Below are positions 37,395 through 46,315 of a stretch of 64,000 nt of DNA, one piece after another. The stretch spans positions 248,001-312,000 of the forward strand of contig CAVXTD010000008.1 in assembly GCA_963764565.1 (NCBI GenBank). The letters run 5' to 3'. A program made the translations under genes and the position numbers. The notes under the pieces are model-generated. The model searched no databases. It was not told the origin of the DNA and saw only the letters and a list, made by a program, of their open reading frames with translations. The stretch is from DATBLE01 sp963764565 (GTDB lineage Bacteria > Actinomycetota > Thermoleophilia > Gaiellales > Gaiellaceae). The stretch's first letter is position 1, and each line of letters opens with the position of its first letter.

Positions 37395-38542
37395 CTACGA
37401 GATGACCTGGTTCCAGGCCGTCACCCACTTCGAGTAGTCCATGCAGTCCTTCTTGCCGTTGCCGCAGTCGGCGAGCGGCGTCTTCCAGAACTTGATGGAC
37501 GCGTAGAACGACTCCGGCGCGTTCGCGTGGTACGCGGCGCAGGAGCCCTTTGACAGCTTGTCCATCTCCTTGCAGGCGAGCTTGTTCACCGGGGTCTCAC
37601 CCCAGGTGACGCCCTGGAGCGCCTGCACCTTCGGCGCGGAGATGTACTGGTACCAGAGGTACGCGCACTCCGGGTGCTTCGCCTTCGCCGAGAGCATCCA
37701 GGTGTCCAGCCAGCCGGTCGCTCCCTCCTTCGGGATGACCTCCTTGACCGGTGCCTTGGCCGCCTGCAGCTGGCCGGTCGTGTACGGCCACGACGCACCG
37801 ATCGTGACGTCGCCGTTCTTGAACAGGCTGATCTCGTCCGAGGCCAGGCCCCAGTACTTCTTCACGAGCGGGCGCTGCTTCTTCAGCAGCGAGATCGCCG
37901 CGTTGAACTGGGTCGTGTTCAGCTCGTACGGATCGGTGATCCCGAGCTTCCGGTCCGTCTTCATCAGGTAGAGCGCCGCGTCGGCAATCTGGATCGGGTT
38001 GTTCGGGACGGTGATCTTGCCCTTGAACTTCGGGTCGTACAGCGCCGACCAGCTCTTGGGGGCGGGCTTCACCTTCTGGGTGTTGTAGAGCAGCGTGTTC
38101 GGGCCCCACTGGAGCGAGATCCCGTAGTGCTTGCCCTTGACGGTGTTGCTCGCCGAGGCGACTGGAAGCCCTTGAAGAACTGCTTCCACCCCGGTACGCG
38201 GTTGACGTCGACCGCCGCGACGTCGCCGCCGTAGATCAGCCGGAGGCTGGCGTCGCCGGACGCGGAGACCATGTCGTACTGGCCGCCGCCGCCCGAGCGC
38301 ATCAGCGTCACCATCTCGTCCGACGAGCCGGCGTACTTCGCCTGCACCTTGCAACCGCTCTGCTGCTCGAACGGCTTCACCCACTTCGCGTCGAGGTATC
38401 CCTCCCACGCGATCATCGTCAGCTTTCCCTCGCCCTTTCCGGAGGCCGTCGTGACCTCCGACTTCCCGACGCCTGCCGCCGGAATGGCGAGAGCAGCGAC
38501 GACCGCAACCAGCACTGCGTGACGCGGACGGAGCTTCCTCAT
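37395..38542 (-). CDS. potD: Spermidine/putrescine-binding protein PotD, set 2 (frameshifted)
   Basis: About 380 residues. ATG 38542; Sec signal MRKLRPRHAVLVAVVAALAIPAAGVG. Mature start KLTMIAWEGYLDAKWVKPFEQQSGC; MVTLMRSGGGGQYDMVSASGDASLRLIYGG; after a shift near 38160 the frame continues SNTVKGKHYGISLQWGPNTLLYNTQKVKP. Cysteine pair-rich C-terminus (LACKEM, GSCAAY, DCGNGKKDCMDY) is shared with the third binding protein at 39978-41078, so these two are paralogues distinct from PotD1. Confidence 0.87.
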
Positions 38543-39597
38543 GCTCGGTTCTCCTTTCCCTTCGGGTCGTCGATGACGACGGTGTTGTCGGGACTCCACG
38601 CGAGACGGACGCGGCGGCCCTCCTCCTCGAGCGTGTCCGCCGAGGAGCGTTCGACGTTCTGCCTCAGGACGGTGAGCGTTCCGCCGCCGTCCAGTTCGAC
38701 CACGTAGCGGGTGACGGCGCCGGCATAGACGACCTCGGTGATCGTGCCCGGCTCCCCCTCGGCGCTCTCCGGCAGCATCTCGATCTTCTCCGGCCGCACA
38801 GCGACGCGCGTCCCGTCCCGCTCCAGCACGTTCGAGATGCCGACGAAGCCGGCGACGAACTCGTTGACCGGCCGCTCGTAGACGTCCGCCGGCCTGCCGA
38901 TCTGCTCGATCCGGCCCTTGTTGAAGACGGCGATCCGATCGCTCATCGTCAGGGCCTCCTCCTGGTCGTGGGTCACGTAGACGAACGTGATCCCGACCTC
39001 CTGCTGGATGCGCTTCAGCTCGATCTGCATCTCCTGCCGGAGCTTGAGGTCGAGGGCGCCGAGCGGCTCGTCGAGGAGCAGCACTTCCGGGTGGTTGACG
39101 ATCGCCCGCGCCAGCGCGATGCGCTGACGCTGCCCGCCGGAGAGCTGGACGGGCTTGCGGGAGCCGTACTCCTCGAGCTGAACGAGGGAGAGTGCGTCCT
39201 CGGCTCTGGCCCTTCGCTCACCGCGCCTGACCCCCTTCACCTTGAGGCCGTACTCGACGTTCTCGAAGACGGTCATGTGCGGGAAGAGCGCGTAATCCTG
39301 GAAGACCGTGTTCACCTCCCGAGCGTAGGGCGGACGCCGCGTGACGTCCTCGCCGCGGAGTCGGACGGTGCCGGAGTCGGGCCGTTCGAAGCCGGCGATG
39401 ATTCTCAGCATCGTCGTCTTGCCGGAGCCGGACGGGCCGAGCATGGTGAAGAACTCGCCGCGCTCGACCTCGAGATCGACCGAGTCGACCGCGACGACGT
39501 CGCCGTAGGTCTTGCGGATTCCGGTCAGGGTGACGTCCGGCTTCGAGACCGGCGCCCCCGTCCGCGCCGGTGGCCTAAGCGCCGGCTCGGTCGGCAT
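38539..39597 (-). CDS. potA: Spermidine/putrescine ABC ATPase PotA, set 2
   Basis: 352 residues from ATG 39597. Walker A GPSGSGKTTMLRII, signature LSGGQRQRIALARAI, Walker B LLLDEPLGALDLKLRQ, switch YVTHDQEEALTMSD; TOBE domain from about residue 265 (VAVRPEKIEMLPESAEGEPGTITEV). Start lies inside the end of the deleted gabT (23-bp overlap); stop overlaps the potD2 ATG. Confidence 0.93.
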   Translation of the reverse strand: MPTEPALRPPARTGAPVSKPDVTLTGIRKTYGDVVAVDSVDLEVERGEFFTMLGPSGSGKTTMLRIIAGFERPDSGTVRLRGEDVTRRPPYAREVNTVFQDYALFPHMTVFENVEYGLKVKGVRRGERRARAEDALSLVQLEEYGSRKPVQLSGGQRQRIALARAIVNHPEVLLLDEPLGALDLKLRQEMQIELKRIQQEVGITFVYVTHDQEEALTMSDRIAVFNKGRIEQIGRPADVYERPVNEFVAGFVGISNVLERDGTRVAVRPEKIEMLPESAEGEPGTITEVVYAGAVTRYVVELDGGGTLTVLRQNVERSSADTLEEEGRRVRLAWSPDNTVVIDDPKGKENRA

Positions 39598-39961
39598 CGA
39601 CGAGCGACTCCTCGAGGATGTCGAGGCCCCGCTCGATCTCCTCTTCGGTGGCGAGGATCGGAACCATGATCCGGATGACGTTTCCGTAGACGCCGCAGGC
39701 GAGCAACACCAGCCCGCGCTCACGCGCGCGGGCAGTCGTTGCGGCTGCGCGTGCCGGGGTGCGGTCGGCGAACTCCACTGCGAGCATCGGGCCCAGCCCG
39801 CGGATCTCGCCGACCGAGTCGAGGCGGGCCGCGACCGTTTCGAGCCGGCGGGTCGAAACGCCACGCGCCACGTACCGCTCGCGGGCCGCGAGGATGCGGT
39901 CGGTCTCGGTCTGCTGCTGGAGCGACAAGGGGGACACGAGATTATCCCGCTCCGCCGTCAC
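39575..39961 (-). pseudogene. gabT/puuE-type aminotransferase with large internal deletion
   Basis: GTG 39961 opens a 128-residue frame. Residues about 12-30 (QTETDRILAARERYVARGVST) match the extreme N-terminus of class III 4-aminobutyrate aminotransferases; from about residue 33 the frame jumps to their C-terminus (VGEIRGLGPMLAVEFADRTP, RGLVLLACGVYGNVIRIMVP, EEIERGLDILEESL). Some 300 residues, including the PLP lysine, are missing although the frame is preserved. The junction coincides with an inverted repeat at 39836-39860. Either a genuine deletion or an assembly collapse at the hairpin. Confidence 0.8.
39836..39860. repeat. Inverted repeat at the gabT deletion junction
   Basis: CGTTTCGA and TCGAAACG, eight-base perfect arms extended by two further pairs after one mismatch, around GGC. 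It spans the exact point where the N-terminal and C-terminal parts of the aminotransferase meet. Confidence 0.7.
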
Positions 39962-39977
39962 GCGTTCAACGAGGCTC

Positions 39978-41078
39978 CTAGCCGGAGCGGATCTGCGCCC
40001 AGGCGTCCGACCACTCGAACCAGTCGGCGCACGCCTGCCCGCGCGCATCGTGGCAGTCGTGCTGGGGCGTCCGCCAGAACGCGAATCGCGACCACCAGGA
40101 CTCGTCGCCGGCGTGTACCGCGGCGCAGTCCATGTAGGCGCAGGCCGCGGGCGTGGCGGGCGCCTCGGCCAGGTAGCGGGCGGACGCCGCATTCGCCTTC
40201 GGCGAGACGATGTAGTCGAGCCAGCGGTACATGCAGCCCGGGTGGCGGCCGCGTGCGAGCAGCAGCCAAGATGCCGAGCGCGCCGTCCCGCCCCGCGGCG
40301 TCGCAGTGGCGACGGGAACCTCGTCCGAGCGCAGCAGCGAGGCGAGCCTCGGTGTCGCCTCGCCGACGAGGGCGTTCCCGCCGGTGTAGTCGGCAAGCGC
40401 GCGCGTCAGGTCCTGCCAGTAGATACCAGCGTACGCTCGCTGCTCTGCCGCCAGCCGGACGACAGCGCGAAACTGCTTCGTGTCGAGCTCGTACGGGTTC
40501 CGGTAGCCGAGGCGGATCGCGGCATTCACGAGCGTGATCGCCGCGTCGTACAGCCCGATCCGACCGGCGTAACGGGTCCCGAACAGAACGCGCCAGCCGG
40601 CCGGGTCGGGCCGGACACGGTCGGTGCGCCAGAGCAGAAGGTCGGCGCCGCGGCCGTGCGGAATCCCCATCACCTTGCCGTTCTCGATGTTCTGCGGCAG
40701 CTGCTTCAGCGCCGGATAGACCGAGGCGTAGTTCGGGATCAGCCGCGTGTCCAGCGGTATGACCTCGTGGCCGCCGGTCAGCACCTGCGTGACGTCACCG
40801 AACGCGGCGACGCCGTCGTAGTGACCGTGTGCGACCACGTCCAGCAGCTCGGTCGAGCTGCGCACCGTGCGCACGTGCACCTTGCAGCCGGTCGACTGCA
40901 CGAACGGCGTCACCCAGTTCACGCGCGGGTCGTCGCCGCCCGCCTCGGCGTACCCCGGAAATGCGACGAGGTCGAGACTGCCCTCCGCCGGCGGCAAGCC
41001 GCGGCGGGTCTGGCCGGCGGCTGTGCCGAGGCAGGCGACGACGAGTCCGAGCGCGATCGGCAAGAGTCGGCGGGGCAC
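39978..41078 (-). CDS. Third PotD-like solute-binding (lipo)protein
   Basis: 366 residues from GTG 41078 (VPRRLLPIALGLVVACLGTAAGQ). VVAC at the end of the signal fits a lipobox, so a lipoprotein is likely. The mature part LDLVAFPGYAEAGGDDPRVNWVTPFVQSTGC aligns with PotD2, as do the C-terminal cysteines (PGCMYRWLDYI, AACAYMDCAAVH, DCHDARGQACADW). First gene of the 13-gene minus run; 20 bp from the divergent kinase start. An extra binding protein may widen the substrate range of the shared permeases. Confidence 0.82.
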   Translation of the reverse strand: MPRRLLPIALGLVVACLGTAAGQTRRGLPPAEGSLDLVAFPGYAEAGGDDPRVNWVTPFVQSTGCKVHVRTVRSSTELLDVVAHGHYDGVAAFGDVTQVLTGGHEVIPLDTRLIPNYASVYPALKQLPQNIENGKVMGIPHGRGADLLLWRTDRVRPDPAGWRVLFGTRYAGRIGLYDAAITLVNAAIRLGYRNPYELDTKQFRAVVRLAAEQRAYAGIYWQDLTRALADYTGGNALVGEATPRLASLLRSDEVPVATATPRGGTARSASWLLLARGRHPGCMYRWLDYIVSPKANAASARYLAEAPATPAACAYMDCAAVHAGDESWWSRFAFWRTPQHDCHDARGQACADWFEWSDAWAQIRSG

Positions 41079-41097
41079 AGCGCTACGGTAGACGGCC

Positions 41098-41622
41098 GTG
41101 GCCCGCAGGATCGCGGTGATGGGTTCGAGCTGCTCCGGCAAGACGACGCTTGCCGGGCAGCTCGCCGAGCGGCTCGGCGTTCCTCACCTCGAGCTCGACG
41201 CCTTGCATCACGGGCCGAACTGGGTCGAGGCGACCGCAGAGGAGCTGCGGTCGAGAGTGGAGGCGGAGCTCCCGGATGCGGGCTGGGTGACCTGCGGCAA
41301 CTACATGGGCAAGCTGGACACGTGGCTGATCGACCAGGCGGACACGATCGTCTGGCTCGACCTGCCGCTGAGGACGCTCCTGGGGCGGATGTGGCGGCGG
41401 ACGCGGTCGCGGATCCGTGACGGCGTCGAGCTCTGGGGAACGGGAAACCGCGAGTCGTGGCGGAGCTTCCTCCTGTCGCCGGACGGCTTGCTCTGGTTCA
41501 CCCTGCGCAACTATCGCCGCAGGCGGCGCGAGTGGCCTGAGCGCTTCGACGGACGGAACGTCGTACGGCTCCGGTCAGCCGAGCAGGTCGACGCCTGGCT
41601 CGCCGGCCAGGAGCGGGGGTGA
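41098..41622 (+). CDS. P-loop kinase, adenylate-kinase/topology-modulation-like
   Basis: 174 residues. Walker A MGSSCSGKTTLAGQLA at the start, VPHLELDALHHGPNW (substrate site of the FlaR/topology-modulation group), WVTCGNYMGKLDTWLIDQADTIVWLDLPL, then a lid WRRTRSRIRDGVELWGTGN. Related proteins are annotated as adenylate kinases or DNA topology modulators; the substrate is unproven. Confidence 0.75.
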   Translation: MARRIAVMGSSCSGKTTLAGQLAERLGVPHLELDALHHGPNWVEATAEELRSRVEAELPDAGWVTCGNYMGKLDTWLIDQADTIVWLDLPLRTLLGRMWRRTRSRIRDGVELWGTGNRESWRSFLLSPDGLLWFTLRNYRRRRREWPERFDGRNVVRLRSAEQVDAWLAGQERG

Positions 41623-41623
41623 G

Positions 41624-43627
41624 TCAGGCCGCGGCCTCGGCGCCGGCCCAGGCCGGCGACGGGCCGGGCTCCGCCCGGGCGCAGAACACCCTTACGACCT
41701 CCGGATCGAACTGAGTTCCGGCGCAGCGGCGCAGCTCGGCGAGAGCCTCCTCCCTGGTGACCGCAAGACGATACGGCCGCGGCGACGTCATCGCCGAGAA
41801 CGCGTCGCACACGGCGATGATCCGGGCTGCGGGCGGGATCTCTGCGTCGACCAGGCCGTCGGGGTAGCCGTCGCCGTCCCACCGCTCGTGGGTTGCGCGC
41901 ACGATCGCGGCGACGCCCTTCCAGGCGGACGCCGCCGAGAGGATGCGTTCGCCGATCACCGTGTGCTCCTTGACGAACGCCCACTCGTCGACGTCCAGCG
42001 GCCCGGGCTTCTCGAGGACGTCGTCCGGGATTGCGAGCTTGCCGACGTCGTGCAGGCGGGCCGCGAGCTTCAGCTCCTCCAGCTTGGCTTCGGTGAGACC
42101 GAAAGCCTCGCCGACGGCGCCCGCGGTCTCGGCGACGCTCTGGACGTGCTCGCGCAGGCCGGGCTGCCGCTCGTAGAGCGCCTGGAGCAGGACCTCCTGC
42201 GGGCTTCCCCGACGACCGGCCTCGCGCTTCTGCACGTACAGCCGCTGATCGGCGAGGCGGAGGGCATCGCTCGGCGTCACCGCTTCTTCGGGGACGACGA
42301 CGGCGCCGAACGAGGTCGTGACCAGGAACCCCTCGCCCTTCTCGCTGAGCGCAGATGCGGCTGCGTCGAGAAAGGCGCCGGTTCCGGTTGCGCCGTCGGC
42401 GAGGATGCAGAACTCGTCGCCGCCGAGCCGGTACGAGGATCCAACTGGGGCGACGACCGCCTCGAGATTCTTCGCCAGCCGGGCCAGGAGCGCGTCGCCC
42501 GCCGGGTGCCCGAACGTGTCGTTGTAGAGCTTGAAGCCGTCCAGGTCGAAGATCGCGAGCAGGCACGGCTCGGCCTCGGCGCCTGCCTCCAGCGCATGCG
42601 CGAGGTCGGAGACGAGCTTGCGCCGGTTTCCAAGGCCGGTCAGGGCGTCGGTGACGGCCTGCGTGCGCATCAGATCGAGGATGGCTGCGTTCTGGCGGAA
42701 GGTCATGCCCGTGCGCACGATCACAGTGATGATCGTCGCGCCGGCAAGGCTGGCCGCCAGGAAGTTCACGGGATGGAAATGGTCGTAGGTGAAGATCCCG
42801 AGGCCGATCAATCCGCAGGTGAGCGGCGTGGCGAGCAGCGGCCGCCCCGCGAGCTCGACGGACGAGCGGCGAGGCGTCTGCCAGGCGGCGGCCGAGAGCA
42901 GCAGCATCGACGCGGGCCAGAGGGCGTCCAGGATGGTGCCCTCGCTGTACGAGTCGGACGCCGTCTGGAAGAGGAAGATCGCGTCGGCGAGCACGGACGC
43001 CGCGAGGCCCGCGCCGATCAGCATCCAGGTTCGGTCAGGCTTCCAGCCGGTCAGGGCGAAGACGCCGACGACGGCGGAGAGCAACAGGATGTCTCCGAGC
43101 GGGTAGGCGAGGTTCGTGACGACTACCGCCGCGCTGCCGTCCGTGCTGCTCAGGACGGCCTCGAACAGGACGGCTGCGCCGAGGGCGGAGCAGGCGACGG
43201 CGGCCATCGCGCCGTCGAACCACAGCGAGCGACCGAACTCGGAAAGGCGTGCGCGGACGAGCAGCATCAGGGCGACGTAGCACGCCGGGTAGAAGGCGAG
43301 ATAGAAGCCGTCCGCGACCGACGGGAAGGGCGGTGACCCGCCGTAGGCGAAGTCGAACAGGAGCTCGCCGGCCGCCCAGGCGCCGACGGCCACGCTCAGG
43401 GCGAGCCAGGCGCCGCGCTCGGCGCGGACGCGCACCGTACGGATCACGCACGCGGCCAGGCCGAGCAGGATCAGCGCGTTGTAGAGCCACTGGTTGAAGA
43501 ACGAGTCCAGGCCGATCCGGCCGCCGAGAACGGTGTGAGCGCCGAAGGCCGCGACCCCGAGAACGGCCACGCGCGTACCAAACGCGGGCAAGCCGCGGCA
43601 TGGTCGTGCCAGGCACGGACGCCGCAT
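41624..43627 (-). CDS. Membrane GGDEF and HD-GYP dual-domain c-di-GMP protein
   Basis: 667 residues from ATG 43627; GTG 43570 is an alternative that avoids a palindrome at the start. Eight to nine membrane segments to about residue 305 with no recognised sensor. GGDEF at residues 330-490: DALTGLGNRRKLVSDL, LDGFKLYNDTFGHPAGDALL, intact active loop LGGDEF, no RxxD I-site at the expected place. HD-GYP phosphodiesterase follows: RLHDVGKLAIPDDVLEKPG, HTVIGERIL, THERWDGDGYPDGL. Both synthesis and breakdown domains look active, so the balance must be set by the membrane part. Confidence 0.9.
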   Translation of the reverse strand: MRRPCLARPCRGLPAFGTRVAVLGVAAFGAHTVLGGRIGLDSFFNQWLYNALILLGLAACVIRTVRVRAERGAWLALSVAVGAWAAGELLFDFAYGGSPPFPSVADGFYLAFYPACYVALMLLVRARLSEFGRSLWFDGAMAAVACSALGAAVLFEAVLSSTDGSAAVVVTNLAYPLGDILLLSAVVGVFALTGWKPDRTWMLIGAGLAASVLADAIFLFQTASDSYSEGTILDALWPASMLLLSAAAWQTPRRSSVELAGRPLLATPLTCGLIGLGIFTYDHFHPVNFLAASLAGATIITVIVRTGMTFRQNAAILDLMRTQAVTDALTGLGNRRKLVSDLAHALEAGAEAEPCLLAIFDLDGFKLYNDTFGHPAGDALLARLAKNLEAVVAPVGSSYRLGGDEFCILADGATGTGAFLDAAASALSEKGEGFLVTTSFGAVVVPEEAVTPSDALRLADQRLYVQKREAGRRGSPQEVLLQALYERQPGLREHVQSVAETAGAVGEAFGLTEAKLEELKLAARLHDVGKLAIPDDVLEKPGPLDVDEWAFVKEHTVIGERILSAASAWKGVAAIVRATHERWDGDGYPDGLVDAEIPPAARIIAVCDAFSAMTSPRPYRLAVTREEALAELRRCAGTQFDPEVVRVFCARAEPGPSPAWAGAEAAA
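43605..43617. repeat. Short palindrome, GTGCCAGGCAC family
   Basis: CGTGCC / A / GGCACG. Shares its eleven-base core with the palindrome at 8460-8480. Inside or just before the GGDEF/HD-GYP gene start. Confidence 0.5.
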
Positions 43628-43663
43628 CCATGCGGTCTCTATCGGCAGCGGGCGGGCCGGAGC

Positions 43664-44677
43664 TTAGGCCGGCGGCGCGACGGCCGGAATGATCTGCGAG
43701 CCGTAGGCTCGGAGCGTCTCCTCCTGGCCATGGGTCATCAGGTAGATGTTCCACTGGTCGACACCGGCGGCTTCGAGTCGGCGCAGCTTCTCGGCGTGCG
43801 CCTCGGCCGGGCCGAGGATGCAGAAGCGCTCGCAGGTCTCGTCGGTGATCTGGTCGCCGTGCTTCGCGCCCACACGACTGTGCTCGGAGTAGTCGTAGTG
43901 CTCGCGTTGCATCCGGGAGACGTAGTCGGTGAGCGCCGGCGGCAGGTCGGCGGTGTCGTGCTTGGAGAGCACGTCGAAGACGTGGTTCGAGACCATCGCC
44001 GGAAACCACCGCACCTGCTCGCAGCCGTCGGCGAGGTCGTCTGAGACGTGCGCGGGCGCACAGGCGACCACCTTCACCTCGGACGGGTCGCGTCCGGCTT
44101 CTGCGGCCGCTCCGCGCACCTGCCCGACGATCCACTCGACGATCTCGGGGTCGGCGAGCTGGATGATCACGCCGTCGGCGACGCGGCCCGCGATGGAGAG
44201 CACCTTCGGCCCGTAGCCGGCGATGTAGAGCGGGATCTCCGGCCGGCCCTTCGCCCACTGAAGCTCGATCTCGGTGTCGTTCCACTCGACCGGGCGGCCG
44301 TTCATCAGCTCGCGCATCATCCGGCAGGCGGCCTCGAACTCCGCCACCCTCACCGGCTGCTGGCCGATCACCCGGCGGGCCGAGTCGCCCCGGCCGATCC
44401 CCATGACCATCCGGCCGCCGGAGACGTCCTGGAGCGTCGCGAAGGCACTCGCGGTCACGGTCGGCTCGCGCGTGCCCGGGTTGGTCACGTTCAGGCCGAG
44501 CTTCAGCCGCTCGGTGTTCATCGCCGCGAGCGTGAGCAGCGGGTACGGCTCCTGCCAGAGCACGTGCGAGTCGTACGTCCAGCCGTACTCGAATCCGTTC
44601 TGCTCGGCCAGCTGCATCAGCTCGACGAGCCGCTGCCAGGGTGGGTCGGGGAGGACGGTGACGCCGAAGCTCAACAC
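43664..44677 (-). CDS. F420-type LLM oxidoreductase, TIGR03842-like
   Basis: Luciferase-like flavin/F420 TIM-barrel, 337 residues from GTG 44677 (LSFGVTVLPDPPWQRLVELMQLAEQNGFEYGWTYDSH). Cofactor region LKLGLNVTNPGTREPTVTASAFATLQDVSGGRMVMGIGRGDSARR is typical of F420-dependent members. HVLWQEPYPLL and the C-terminal GVDQWNIYLMTHGQEETLRAYG match the TIGR03842 group, which is often found beside hydantoin/pyrimidine-degradation genes; the amidohydrolase upstream fits that. Substrate unknown. Confidence 0.85.
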   Translation of the reverse strand: MLSFGVTVLPDPPWQRLVELMQLAEQNGFEYGWTYDSHVLWQEPYPLLTLAAMNTERLKLGLNVTNPGTREPTVTASAFATLQDVSGGRMVMGIGRGDSARRVIGQQPVRVAEFEAACRMMRELMNGRPVEWNDTEIELQWAKGRPEIPLYIAGYGPKVLSIAGRVADGVIIQLADPEIVEWIVGQVRGAAAEAGRDPSEVKVVACAPAHVSDDLADGCEQVRWFPAMVSNHVFDVLSKHDTADLPPALTDYVSRMQREHYDYSEHSRVGAKHGDQITDETCERFCILGPAEAHAEKLRRLEAAGVDQWNIYLMTHGQEETLRAYGSQIIPAVAPPA

Positions 44678-44894
44678 GGGGGGAGAGCATAACGGGCCGA
44701 AATCGACCGGCCGCCGCGGCGAGCTCCTCGACGGGAGAGGCGGCCGCGACGGCCGATGTTCGGCGCCGGTCGGAGTTCGGAGGGAGGAACGTCTCCGGCG
44801 TCTTGCACGCACAAGGTTGCCGTGCGAACCTGAAAAGGGCCTGAGAAGAGGGTTGGCGTCCGGTTAAGGAACGCTCCGCCGGGTCCGTAGATCA

Positions 44895-44921
44895 GTGTCT
44901 GACACCGAAGGTGTCAGACAC
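44895..44921. terminator. 12-bp-arm hairpin in the 266-bp gap
   Basis: GTGTCTGACACC / GAA / GGTGTCAGACAC, in the intergenic region 44678-44943 just after the amidohydrolase stop. The rest of this gap shows nothing recognisable. It may terminate the amidohydrolase transcript or belong to the GTGCC/GTGTC palindrome family seen at 8460 and 43605. Confidence 0.65.
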
Positions 44922-44943
44922 CCCGAGCCTGAACGTCGGAGCG

Positions 44944-46173
44944 CTACGAATACGTGTCGAGTGCCTTGGAGGCGAGCCGGTCGAGCGCCAGCACCGACAG
45001 CTCGATGTGCTCCGGCTTCGTGTCCTCGACCTTCGTGTGCGAGAGGCCGCGCAGGCTTTGCACGAACAGCATCACGGTCGGGATCCCGGCCCGCGCCACC
45101 TCGGCCGCGTCGTGCAGCGGGCCGCTCGGCAGGCGGTGCGAGCTCCCGGCGACCTCCGAGATCGCCTCGTCTGCGAGCCCGATCAGCGTCTCGTCGAACA
45201 GGATCGGGTCGATCGACCAGATCCGCTCCCAGGCCACGTCGATGTTCTCCTCCGCGGCGAAGCGGTCGGCGGCCTCCTTCGCCGCAGCGAGCATCGCCGC
45301 GAGCTTGTCCGCGTCGAGATGGCGCTGGTCGAGCAGCTGCTCGGCGGTCTCGACCACCGAGGTGACGATCCCCGGCTTGCAGACGACGCTGCCGCTCGTG
45401 CACACCGCGCCGCCGCCCGTGCGCTCGGCGATCGGGCGGATCTCGAGCGCGAGCTTCGCCGCCCCGGCGAGGGCGTCGCGCCGCTTGTCCATCGGCGTCG
45501 AGCCCGCGTGCGCTGCCTGGCCGGTCCAGGTGATCCGGTGGCGTTCGACCCCGAACGTGCCGAGCACCGCCCCGAGCGGCAGATCCATCGCCTCGAGCAC
45601 CGGGCCCTGCTCGATGTGCAGTTCGAGGTAGGCGACGGCGTTCTCGAGCTGGCGCCGTGCGTCGGTTGCGCGGTCGAGGTCGACGTCGAAACGGGCGATT
45701 GCGTCCGGCAGCGCGACGCCGTCGCGGTCGGTGAGCTGCCGCAGCTCGTCCTGGTCGCGCATCGAGCCGGCGGCGGCGCTCGAGCCGAAGAGCGAGCGTC
45801 CGAAACGCGCGCCCTCCTCGTCGGCCCAGTCGACGAGCCGCACCGTCAGCGGCGGCGTGCCCTCGGCGGCGATGCGCCGCAGCACCTCGACGCCGGCCAG
45901 CACGTTCAGGCAGCCGTCGAGCCACCCGCCGTTCGGCACCGAGTCGATGTGACCGCCGATCAAGAGCGTCCGCTCGGACACGCCCGGCAGCGTGAACCAC
46001 TGGTTCCCGGCCTCGTCGACCTCGTGCTCGGCGAAGTCCAGCTTCCCGCGCAGCCATTCGCGCGCCTGTCCCCACGTCTCCGTCCAGGCGACGCGCTGGG
46101 CGCCGTTCTCGTCGCCGGTCAGCTCGCGGAGCTCGCGCAGCTCGGCGACGGTGCGTGCTGGCTGGAGCGGCAC
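44944..46173 (-). CDS. M20 Zn amidohydrolase, allantoate/N-carbamoyl-amino-acid type
   Basis: 409 residues, intact. Metal motifs GGHIDSVPNGGWLDGCLNVLAGVEVL (His and Asp), DWADEEGARFGRSLFGS (Glu pair) and YLELHIEQGPVLEAMDLPLG (His). Dimerisation region GQAAHAGSTPMDKRRDALAGAAKLALEI is the family signature; the last ligand lies in LHDAAEVARAGIPTVMLF. Hydrolyses N-carbamoyl or ureido groups with CO2 and ammonia release. Neighbour of the TIGR03842-like enzyme, suggesting a ureide or hydantoin pathway. Confidence 0.9.
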   Translation of the reverse strand: MPLQPARTVAELRELRELTGDENGAQRVAWTETWGQAREWLRGKLDFAEHEVDEAGNQWFTLPGVSERTLLIGGHIDSVPNGGWLDGCLNVLAGVEVLRRIAAEGTPPLTVRLVDWADEEGARFGRSLFGSSAAAGSMRDQDELRQLTDRDGVALPDAIARFDVDLDRATDARRQLENAVAYLELHIEQGPVLEAMDLPLGAVLGTFGVERHRITWTGQAAHAGSTPMDKRRDALAGAAKLALEIRPIAERTGGGAVCTSGSVVCKPGIVTSVVETAEQLLDQRHLDADKLAAMLAAAKEAADRFAAEENIDVAWERIWSIDPILFDETLIGLADEAISEVAGSSHRLPSGPLHDAAEVARAGIPTVMLFVQSLRGLSHTKVEDTKPEHIELSVLALDRLASKALDTYS

Positions 46174-46315
46174 CTCTCGACTCTACTGCGCCGCGTGCTC
46201 CGGTGCCGTGGGCCTCGCCTCGACGAGGTTCAGTCCTGGCGCACCCGGCCGCGTTCTTGAACGCGCCGGCGACGAACGGCTCGTCGCCAGGCGCAGGCGT
46301 CGTGCCCGGGGGCAA

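Noticed and set aside
30075..41078. Very long Arg-rich ORFs antisense or out of frame in the pot region
   Set aside because: They are shadows of high-GC coding strands and disagree with conserved protein motifs in the chosen frames.
44678..44943. Hidden small gene in the largest gap
   Set aside because: No frame with family-like sequence or ribosome site; only the hairpin at 44895-44921 stands out.
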